64,000 bases of DNA from Notospermus geniculatus (taxonomy: Eukaryota > Nemertea > Pilidiophora > Heteronemertea > Lineidae), in NCBI GenBank assembly GCA_002633025.1, contig NMRB01000960.1:89866-153865 (forward strand), read 5' to 3'. Position 1 is the first letter of the stretch. Every line of letters begins with the position of its first letter. Both the position numbers and the translations under genes were made by a program. This document shows positions 22,201-34,200 of this stretch, piece after piece. The notes under the pieces were generated by a model, which made no database searches, had not been told where the DNA came from, and saw nothing but the letters and a program-made list of their open reading frames with translations.

Positions 22201-25200
22201 TAAAAATACCCGGAAAATGCACTGCTTAACCATTAGGCTGATGACGTCATCGCTCGAGGAAGAAAACTTCTTGTAATCCTTACGTTGACGTAGAGACGAA
22301 TCAAAAACACAGGTCAAGTTCGTTAACTGGCTCAATCCGTAATCGTTTGACATGTTTGATGGGTATTTTTCGACGTTATCGCCAAAAAACAGCCCGCCGG
22401 CCGGTGTGGGAATCCGCGCCAGCCCAAAATAGAATCCAGCGCAGGTCACGTGTTCGTTCCATTTACCGAGTTACCTTGGTTCAATGAGCCACCGCTAGGA
22501 TTTGATGCAACCGCGATATGTGTTCTAACATTGAAAGACAGGGTACCAGTCTATACCCGAGTAAAACGCGTTCCACCCATCTTTGCCGCTTCACTCCTGC
22601 GGCGCTACTGTCATGACTGTCCGTTCAACCAACAGAAACAGTGCTTTCCCGTCTCCTCTACGCTCTCGAGATCATCAAAATAGAGACATCTGCGAAGGTA
22701 AATTTTGTTTAATACTGTTTAATTCGGAAGTTAACTTCTTTGGCGTCAATGTCAACCATAGAAAGTGATGTTTATTTGTGTATTTTCTGTTAGAGTTTTG
22801 GTGTTCTGCCGTCGGTCAGACATCGACATCCGGGATCGACATAGGCCTAGGCCTAGGCCTAATCTGCTAATAGGCCCAGGCCACTGAAGCATTGGTTTGG
22901 GGGCAGGAAAAGGTATGGGATGTGTGTGAAAGCCCCAGTTTACTGACAACACCAGAGAGAGGGACGAAGTCGTGACTTCGTCCCTCTCTAGTGGTGTTGT
23001 CAGTAAACTGGGGCTTTCACACCCTTCCCATACATTTTCCAGCCCCGAATAACCAATGCTTCAGTGGCCTGTGGTGGCCTACGCCCACCTACCAATGCAT
23101 GCATACGGATGGGTGACATCATCATGACATGTTTTGATGATGGGATGCACACCAGCCGCTGTCACTGAATCAGACAGGCCTACATTTCCCAGCCCCTTGC
23201 ATGCGTTAGTCGTATATTGCACATTCGTTGGCGATGGTCAACATACTCTGTATCATATTGATCGTGTAGACGGCCTGATGTGATCAAAGTGACGAGTGCA
23301 AGAAGAGTGTCTGTTTGTAGGCTAGGCCTTAGCGCTGCTGCTTGTACACTCTGGCCTGTAGGGGCCGCTTTGTGAAAACCTTCTTTTGGACGTATCTCCT
23401 GAACGCTGTTAGCTAGAACCACGAAACTTTTATGGTGGGTTCCTCTGATGTGACTACATCACATAAATCCCGGGGTTTTGATTTGACCTACTTTTCAAGG
23501 TCACAGAGGTCAAAGTTCAAAATTCACTGTTTGGTGGCACATTTCATGGCTATTTGTCATAGAGTGTTGTGATTTGGTGTGAAGATATATCTAGGCACCC
23601 TGCACAAATGCACCAAATTTCAACCCGATCGGACTTCAAATATGGCCGCCAGGAAGCCATCTTGAAAAATGGACTTTGACCCACATTTTATAAATAGGAG
23701 TAGGTAGGATGTTTTAACGTTGTCAAAATATATATCTAGGTACCGGGTACCATATAAATATATGGTAAATTTCAGTGAGATTCGACGTCAAATATGGCCG
23801 CCAGGGAGCCATCTTGAAAAATGGACTTCGACCCACACCTCATAAATGGTAGCTAGGATGCTTTAACCGTGCCTAAATGGGTGTCTTGGTACCGTCTACT
23901 TATACATGTATGTCAAATTTCGGTTCGATTGGACTTCAACATGGCTGAGGCGGTCATCTTGAAAAAGTGACTTTGGCCATATCTCACGGTAGTAAATGTT
24001 ACGATGTTTCAATGTTGTCTATTAATGCAAGCATCCTGTACATTCCTGCTAAAATTTCAGTCCCAACGAACGTCACGTGTGGCCACCAGGTGGCCATCTT
24101 GAAAAATAGTATTTTTGACATCTGTGACCTAGACAGGAAAGCAGTTTGTTCACAAATACCACTTGTATTCATTGTATTCAGAAATTGCACCTTCTGGGTG
24201 CCATCACCTGAGTTTATGTCATTGGCTGATAATACTGATCAGATCATAAAGATATTTCTTGGTGTGTTCAGCTTTATCTTATCTGTAGCCTACTGATCCT
24301 TCAACATTCACCATGAGAGTCACAGTTTCACACTAACCACAGACTTATCACAGAGGTGAGCACAATGGCCCTGGCCATTTCGTCTCTTTTCAGCATGAAG
24401 ATGAAAATAGCCAAAGTTTTCAAAAGAGAATGCACCCAAAAGATCCATCTTGCAACCTACTGCCATAGGACTTGATGCCATAGGACAAGACTATGTTTGC
24501 AGTCGACAACAGTCATGATGGAATCAGGAGCAGCGAGGGTTAGGCCTATGTCACAACATGAACATTTATAGTTAGATGATCTGTATTTTGTACAATTTGA
24601 TAATGACAAAAATAAAACATGCCATTTTTCCTTTCAATTCAATGCGCATCTTCTGTACGCCTATGTTAAATGCATGTTAAAAGTTTAAGATGACCTCTTG
24701 GTGTTCAACTCCATACTTCGCACAATCGGTATCAACTTCCGCTGCGCTGGTGATACCATTGCCACCAAATGGCCGCATCACCAACTTTCCGTTTGCCAGG
24801 ATTCTTGGTATTCTTATTCAGGCACAAACTTACAAAATTTAATTATACCTTTCATACTCTTAAGTGTTGCAACAATTACAAAAACATAATGTTACTGTGA
24901 AATAAACGATGGTAAGATAGTTGTTGTTGATATTTTCATACGCACTATTTTTCTTGCTGCGGAAGGATAGTAAGTAATCCGGCGTTTGGTGGCAGAGATT
25001 GTAAGCGCCAGCGTGAAGACAATCGATGCCTGGAGATAGGTTCAACTCACGCTCAAGATTCCATGTCCACCGGAACTACTTGGTGCAAAGTCCTGACAGA
25101 CTGGTTCCACACCAGGGCCTGGTTTCTCAACTTAGGATTTTTCAAGAAAGCAGCCCAGAGCCTGCAAGTACCATACATAAATGCCACTGCCAACATGCTC

Positions 25201-28200
25201 ATCTCAACCATCCTGAACAATACCTCTCATTAACTGACTGTCGAAAGCTCTGCTTGTGTCCAGTGGCGGTCTTCAAATTGGCTGTAAAGCGAATTTCTAG
25301 TTTGTAATGCGTTTTCTTACGCCGGTTTAACCCGCCGGTTTCTTACTCGTGACCTTTTTACCATATTTAACCATGTTAACGGGTTTTCTTACTCTTCCGA
25401 AATAATCAAATGTAAGACTGAAAAAAAGCTTTTTATGTCAGCTGGCCAAAGGTCAGCGGAGCTAGTCATATGTAGGCCTCTATACTGAGTGGTGTCCGTC
25501 TGTGTGTGTCGTCCGTTAAACTGGCACGTTTCGCAACCGCAAGGCCCAGGGTCATGAAAGCTGGTGGAGGGGTAGGCCCTAGGAAGGACTTGAAACAGAA
25601 CCAAAAATTTTTGCGATCTGACCTACATTATGCCCTCCAGGGGGCATTTTCCGTAAAATGAAAAACCACAATAACCGACAATGGATTTTTCATTTGGCCG
25701 TTTACATTGGTCTATACGCGTGGGGTTACGTAGAGAGTGGAGTATTATACACGTTTTGAAGAGAACGAGCATGCTCGTTCTTTCAGGCGTAGTACTGACT
25801 TCGTGGGAAGATCTTGGTACGGAGACGGGCATTTTAGGATGTTTCCTCATCAAATATCACATCTTTTCTTATTTGCATCACGAAATGCACGAGACCAATG
25901 AAAATAATGCCAAAATTCGACACGCTCTCTGTAAAGCCAGCCTTATCCACGGGTAACGTGTCGTGTCTTTCCTATATCGACACGTTGCATGTAAACCAGG
26001 TGTCGTAGAATGTCATGCCCCCCGATATGAAATGACCCACAACAATAGATTTTGACGGAATAAGGGTCAGCCGGGCACTGACAAACAGAACTTCTGTTAC
26101 CAGATGTCCCCTGAACAAAAGAAGTGGGCATCTGATATCGGGGGCATTACATTCTATGACACCTGCCTAAACCCCCCTTACCTTATCTTGATCCTTCTCT
26201 TCTTATCCAGCAAGCATTCTTCTCAAGATCACCGCCAGGAAACCTTTCTACATCGGACTCGAAAACGCAGTACATGACGGGTTCATGTGGACAGACAACA
26301 GCGAAGTTAAGTTCGTCAACTGGGCAAAAGGTGAACCAAACGGCCCTTGGGGAATGGTAAGAATTGAATCTACTCGCTCAGTGTTGCGAGGTATGCCCAG
26401 TTAATCGGCGGAGGATTCCTTCACTATGGCCTTGGCGCACCGTCCTCTGAGCTGGGGCCTGTTTCATAAAGTGACTTCAAACTAATGCTACCATTAACTT
26501 CAAAGCATTCCATATGGTTAAAATAGTCCACGTCCTTACATGTATGTCGTTCTGCGGAAACATCGTGTTAGAGCAAATCTGAACCCAGGTTTAGGACCCT
26601 TGGCGACCCAGCTTTCAGAAAGGTCATGTTGCCAAAAAATCTTTGGTCCGCAACAGCTGCTAGGGCGTTTTGAATTTTGGGAACTGGCTTTATCATTGGA
26701 CGTCATTTGACGCAACGACTGAGCTTTGTACAGGAGAATGGGGACGATGTACAGCTAACTTTTGAACGGTTGGATTTACACCCCATAAATGTGTTACCAA
26801 CAGATAGAAACATGGTACCTCGGAATACAATAAGCCTATTCTTTGGAGTTTTGAAGCAGCGATGTAATTGGAAATGACTTTTTGACTCATTTTTTGTCGA
26901 TTTATATAAAAACGTCGTCTTTTATTACATAACAACTGAAAACAATAAAGAATATGCCTATCTGATTCCGAGGCACCATATTTCTATCTGTTGGCAATAC
27001 ATTTATGGGGTGTAAATCAAACCGTTCAAAAGTTAGCCGTGCATCGGCTCCCATTCTCCTGTACAAAGCTCAGTCGTTGCGTCAAATGACGTCCAATGAT
27101 AAAGCCAGTTCCCAAAATTCAAAACGCCCTTGCGTCTGTTGCGGGCAAAACATTTTTTGGCAACATTACTTTTACGAAACCTGGGTCGCCAAGGGTCCTA
27201 AACCTGGGTCCAGATTTGCTCTAGTACCAGCAGGGTTATTTTAAAATATGTGTTGCGAAGTGCATTTGTTGAAAAAACAAATAGCTGAGAAAAACGCATT
27301 TAAAGTATGTAAATGTAATGGCTTTTCTATTAAATAAATCCATGTCGGTCTAATATTGCACAATAACTCTTCATGAATTCTATGTCCTGAGGATGGAAAA
27401 TGAATAAGAATGGTAAATAGATGCAGTTACATTGAAAATTGAAAAAAATGCCCTTTTTGCCCTTCCCCAGAAAGTGCCCCCTAGCGGCTATAATCGGCAA
27501 AAGATTTTTTGGCAACATGGCGTTTCTGAGAGCCGGGTTCGTAAGGGTCCTAAACCTGGGTTCAGATTTGCTCTAACACGATGTTTCCGCAGAACGACAT
27601 AAGGACGTGGACTAAAAGGTACCATTAGCTTAAAGTCACTTTTGTGAAAAAGACATACTAATGAGAGTAACTTTGTAAACTTACAGGATTATTGCGTAGT
27701 GGTTATCAATGATGGTTTTGCCCTGACGGGGAAGTGGAGAGATATTGATTGTGTTACGGCAAGACATTTCTTATGCCAAGGGCCGAAAGGTGAGCGTGTT
27801 AAAATGAAAGATCTCACTTTTTATGCCCCCACTTCAAGAGAATGTCTGTCCAGCGTTGTCCGGCGTCGTCGTCGGCGTCCGGCAGTTAACTTTCCCATTT
27901 TCCGATCATTTAAAAGAAAGCAGTTGGTTCAAACGAATTGGTTTTTTGTGTGTGTGTTGGGGGTGACGAAAGGAAGTTGCATGTAAATGGCTGCGTCCCG
28001 TTTTACAATATGGCCGCCAGAGCCGCAATCTTGAAATCAGATTCCGTCAATTTCAGAGAACCATACATGTACGTCTGATCATATTGATTTTTTGTGTGTA
28101 TTTTGGGGGTGACTAGAGGTAGGTTCCTTTCGAAAATGGCCGCGTTCCGATTTGTAATATGGCCGCCAGAACCGCAATTTTGAAATCAGATTCCGTCAGT

Positions 28201-31200
28201 TTCAGAGAGAACCATATACATCCGATCATCGATACTAACTTTTTGTGTGTATGTTGGAGGTGACTAGAGGAAGGCTCCTTTCGAAAATGGCCGTGTTCCG
28301 ATTTACAATATGGCCGCCAGAGCCACCATCTTGAAATCAGATTCCAGCAATTTCAGGAAGAACAGTAACTGTGTCTTCAGATCATGTTAATTTTTTGTGT
28401 GTATGTTGGGGGTGACTAGAGGAAGGTTCCTTTCGAAAATGGCCATGTTTCGATTAGCAATATGGCCGCCAGAGCCGCAATCTTGAAATCTGACTCCATC
28501 AGTTTCACAGAGAACCGTTCGTCCAATCATCTTGATTTTTTGTATGTATGTTGGGGTGACTAGAGGTCCCTTTCGAAAATAGCCATGTTTCAATTTACGA
28601 TATGGCTGCCAAAGCCGACATCTTGGAATCAGATTCCCTTCATTTCCTCAAATTCCCTTTATCGTTCCTTTCATCAGTTGGATTAAATTCTGTCTAGCTG
28701 ACGGAAAACCAACTCTGCATTGGCCTACGTGCGGGGGCATGCCACGGTTTGCGTTGATCTTGTTGTACATTAATTTCACATGAAAATTATATACCCAATT
28801 ACGTCATCAGGTTTTAGACCAATCAACGACCAGAACTGACGAATGCCCGGCGCATAAACAGCATGATGGTCGAGAATTGACTCATATCTCTCAAGAGCCC
28901 AGTGCGGCTTGGTTAAATCCTTGACATAAAAGTGACACCCATTTTTCTGTTTGTCTCCCAGATCCTTCGGCCCCGCCCCCAGCCACTCCCATCAACCCCT
29001 GCAAGAATGGTTACCAATCCTACAGGGGCAGGTGTTACACGTTCGACAGCGATCTACGTACTTGGGACCAGGCGAATCGCTTCTGCCAAGCAGACGGCGC
29101 CACCGTCGTCTCCATGCTGGATCCTTACGAGTTTTACTTTGTCCATAAGATGATCTTGCAACAGATGCCACCAAAGTTAAATGGTATGGTGTGGACCGGC
29201 CTCAGTGATAAAATGGTAAGAGACTGTCCAATATGTTCTTGGTCCTTTGCGTAACGTGAACTTATGAGATCACAGCGACTGGACAATAGGGAGGTTTCGC
29301 AGCCTTACGAAGTACGAAAACCGTAATACGTCATCAATTTTGGCTTACTTCAGTTCGTAGGTGGACGTTCGTTGTTCGTCGCCTCTTGCACAGGGGCAAT
29401 TTCCATTGTCAAACTTGACCACTTTGTTCTGATCGGGCGAACGTACAGTACGAATTACGAGACCAGTAATGGTTTGTGTATGACATAATCAGTTTATGTG
29501 TGAATAGATGTCGGATTTCGTCTTTGGTGGATAGAAGGCACGAAGATTTTGCAGATTTGTCGTGCGTTTTGCGTCGAAGAGCTAAAGCCTAGTTTAAACT
29601 TCGACGCACGACCATCGCCGGCGACCGACGCGCGTTCTTGCGTTCGACTCCGACCCCGTCGTACGATTTGGTCGGCGTCCGATCGCGAGGCTGTTATTAC
29701 TGGAGTCGTTTCATAACGGGTCGCCGTCGCTAAAGTACGTTGGACTATGAATCAATTCCGCGAAGTCGGCGTCCAGATTTTGGTCGTGCGTCGGACGCCG
29801 ATGGTCGTGCGTCGAAGTATAAACTAGGCTTATGAATCAATTCCGCGAAGTCGGCGTCCAGATTTGATCGGGCGTCGGACGCCGATGGTCTTGCGTCGAA
29901 GTATAAACTAGGCTTTAGTCCGAACCGAACTCTGACATTCAGAGTGAAAGCCAATTCCATACAAAAAAAAATTATAGTCATAGACGGGATTCGAACCGTC
30001 GACCTTCTGATTTGCAATTGACCACTATCCATTCAGCCAACGAGCCAACTGACAAAGTCATGATTTGTGTTCGTCATTAGTCTCGCTTGGCCAGACGCTA
30101 CGGGCTCACCCCTGCGGTAAATCACACTCCGCGTCTGGCTCTTTTAGAGATTAAAGATAATGTATCACGACTTCATTGTTTACATTTAATGTTTGTAAAC
30201 ATGGATGTTTATATTATGTTATTTTAGACTTTTGGGACATGCCAACCGACCAAATTGAATATTTTCAGTATCAAAAGAATTTCTAGAGCGGCATGCCACC
30301 AACAAATTACTCATAAGACAAAGAAAAACTGGACATAAACAAACAAAATGTAAATAAACAATGATTTTCGTGGCCCGCAAAAATATCCGTGATACATGAT
30401 CTTTAACAGTCGTGAAGACCGCGTGTTGGCAGCACGGGTCCTTGGGTTTTCCCAACCTCGTTCGCTTTCTGACAATATGGCGAGTGGTCCAAGGTTGTCT
30501 GAGCGAACTATACCCCTGGGGACGAGGTTGGGTTTTTCCTGGAAGTAATTTCCGCGGGAATTATGAGTGAGAAAGCGTGGTGATAGGCTGGAGCCCAGTG
30601 GAGTGGTGTTACCGGCTTTTGAGCCCCAAACATGCCAAAAGTGCCAGTGTGTAGGAGACAGGGACGTCGGATACACACTGGGGCCGAGTGTAGTTCGTCA
30701 TAGGCGTAGGCCTTCGACTTAAAAAACATGGGAAGCCTAACAACAAATTCTGTGGGCAAATGGGAAGACGGTGAAACAAAGATAACAGAGCGTGGGTTCG
30801 ATTCCCAGCTGGGTCTAGTTTTTTCTTTCAAAAAAGGCGTTCAGCAGGAGCTCAACAGAGGATGTTGACACCTCCAAGCTCGAAGACAAATAAGGTGGCG
30901 CCCCCTGGCCTATCATGTTCTGAGCCTTCGTTTGAGGTGTTGGCAGGGCGTTTGCAATTAATTCTCTTGCCCACCGCACGGGGGCTTTTTGTTCGTTCAC
31001 GTCAGCTTTAAAAAAATAATACATATATTATGCCTACTGCTATCTACTATGAGAGATAGCATTAGCATTTTGCAGATTGCAGCACACATTCAGAAATTTA
31101 TACCCATAAAGGTGCTACCAGTACCATAAGAAATCGAGTCTATCCTGAAGTGTGTAATGCCCGCTGTACACGATCAAATTTTTCATCCAATTTTTGGGAA

Positions 31201-34200
31201 ATTCCGAGATTCCGGGCCTACTATGGCTTCACTGTATAAACCCGTATTTATTGAGCATATTCAGAAAGATGGATGAAAAATTTGATCGTGTACACATATC
31301 AGAAAGTTTGGCCCAGTTCGTTTCATTTCCAACAGTGGCTAAAAATAGCACGCAGTACTAAAAATAGCACGATGACGCGGCGTCAGCTTGAGGTGGGCCG
31401 TTCCATTGCTGGAGAGGGGTGTGCGGTAGTAGAAGAAGCAAATTTGGATCTGATCATGCTGATGAGTAGCTGGGGTTCAGAAGTTTGGATTTTAGGGAAA
31501 GGGGTTAGAATGGACAGAATCCTCCATTTAGTGGTACTCTGCCATGTCTGCTGACTTCCTTCAATTACGGATGGGTGTGCATTCTTTCCTGCTGAAGCTT
31601 GAATTGATGGTCGGCCAAATGTGCGAGATGACGTCATTCGGCCTCGTACCTAGGCCACGCAATACAAAAGTTATATGGGACTGGCAGCACAAACGGGTTG
31701 CTGTATAGATCAGTTCAAATTAGGTCGTCGTTTATGACGTCATGGCGATTTCTTGGCAACCCGCACATGCGCAGTAGCCATTTTCCTTGACAACGCGGAG
31801 GCTGGTGTGTTTACATTGGTTTCAACGAAGGATTCCGGCAATCGGCAGCATTTTTGGTGGTTCTCTTCGATATTTCTGCAGAGGGGTCCTTAATTACACT
31901 GTGAACGGGTCTGGTAACAGTTGAGGAACGGAAAAATCACTGGTTTCCCCGCTGGTTTCCCGAAGTTTGAGCGAAGAAAGGGGTGAAATTCGCGATCGAC
32001 CGGCCACGTGCACCGCCATTTTTGTCCATTCGGAGACCCAACCTGGGTGAATTTTTCTGTAAATCTCACCCGATTTTCATGATGGTAACGATTTTCAGGA
32101 GCACCAGGTGATTATCTCGAGGACCCACACACTTATAAACACAAAGCTGGGCGAAAAGCCCACAGAAAACGGCAAAATGTGCGGCCCACCGGCAAGTCCT
32201 TCGTTGAAAGCCATTAAAACATCGACTTCCGGCTTGGACCAAGGAAAACGGCAAAATGCGCATGCGCGAATTATCCATGGCAATGACCTAATTACGAAGT
32301 TTGATCTCATCTATACCTTAACACGAGACTGCCACTTAGGGGCGGCCTTGGTATTTGCGAGCGTTGACACGATATTGGATAGTCCAATCAGATGATGGTC
32401 TTTGAAAGGTTATAGGGTAATATTAAATATTCATGAACTGCTTCTGATAGTTGGACAGCGCGCTCCAGGCCGGCGAAAACGCGGGAATTCCCAAGGAAAC
32501 CCCTGTTTTTTTGCAATAACTGACCACTTTGCGATCAAAATGACACATCAATCCATGATTTGATCGTTCTCTGATAATGAAACTATGAGAATTATTACAT
32601 TATCATCTTACGTTATTGACTTTTGATGGTGTACTTCCTCAGCCCGTGCAGACATTAGATAGTGGATTTTAATCGTGACTTCAGTCACTTTCATTGAAAC
32701 TACATTGCGTTATATCTGTGCCGCCAGATGGCGACGCTGTACGACCTTGTAAATGAAACGGACTTTCTGATATGCGGGCATAGGCCTACGCTCACAGCAT
32801 ATGCTCCACTTCATCTGCAGTCGCCAATTTTGGTAAAAGCGCCTAGTACGAAAGCTTCTTCGTATCTCGTATATTTCGCATTTTATGCGAAACTCGAAAT
32901 TTTGCGAAGTACGAAATACGAACACGAACTCGATTTTCGTGTTCGGTTTTCGTAGTTCGTAAGGATGCGAAACCTCACTAATAGTGCTGGCGTTCCAATC
33001 TGAACGTCAGATAACGATTTGTACCAGCATCGTGCCTCTGACGTATATCGGACAGCGCCATAGGCTATTGCCCAGGGAACTACTTTGATGAAGATCAGTT
33101 AAAACGTGGCTCGACAAGACTGTTCAAATCTATCTATTTCGATGATCTAAGTCACCAATTAGGCATTGTGAGTGTTGCTACTTATAGAAAAATGACTTGA
33201 AGCATGTTTCTTACCTGATGAAGGGTTAGTCACGCTATAACAGCACGTTGAACTTCTCAAGTGGTGAAGCTGTGGCGGCCATTTTTGTTTCGTGATCGAC
33301 GTGGGGAGGGTAAAAGAGTCACCTAATGCATACGAATTTTTCAATAAAAATCGTTGCAAAATTCAGTTAACCACTCAAACGTTTATATACTTATATTCAC
33401 TGCGAAATAACTCATTTTTTGGAAACAAACACCAGTTAAATAAAAAATATATGTGAACTATTTTCAGTCTGCGCAAAGTTACAACCTCATCACTTCTGAC
33501 CTGATCACTGACCATATGGTGGTCGTATTTAATCCCTATATACGGACGAGGTGCTTTCGGTGGCTGCCCGAAGGTTGCCGAAAGCTTCCGAGTCGAAGAC
33601 GATTGGCTGGCGTGCGTGGTTGGTTAGCCCACTTGCGCTGTGATTGGACGATAGTTTGATCGTGGTGGGCGTTGGACGATAGGTTGACCATGGCTGCGCG
33701 GTTGATTACAGATCATATTCCTCCTCATGCAGGTCCCTAATATGTACTTCTGGTCCGAAAACTGGCCCGCCTCCTACACAAATTGGGGTAAAACCGAACC
33801 ACAGCGCGGCAAAGATGGAGGTTGCGTTGCCATGAAGAGGGAATCTGGCGAATGGCACGACATCAAATGTGCTGACAAGCTACCTGTCGTCTGCAAGATT
33901 TCAACTGGTAAGTGACGAATCAATTAAAGCGCCACGCTGTGCATCCAATAACTGAATTTCGTGACGGCGTCGTGGTGCATCTCATTTACGGTGACCTCGT
34001 TCATAGTATTATACACACGGTCGATGTACACCATTTACACACAGACTGAGCTAATTCATGGTGGTGAGGTTGATCGTGATCTTGTGTCAATGTAAGCTCG
34101 ACAAGACTGTTCAATCTATCTATCTGAGTGATCTAAGTTACCAATTAGGTACTCTGTGTGTTCTTACACACTAACGAATGAGTTGGAAGCATGTGTACCT

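Noticed and set aside
27950-28650. CRISPR-like array
   Set aside because: Units of about 150 bp are diverged along their whole length with no short identical repeats and unique spacers; this is a eukaryotic intronic minisatellite.
30508-30831. 107-codon minus-strand ORF containing RPSWESNPRSV
   Set aside because: This phrase is the usual translation of a SINE B-box region (gattcccagctgggtc) and not a protein signature.
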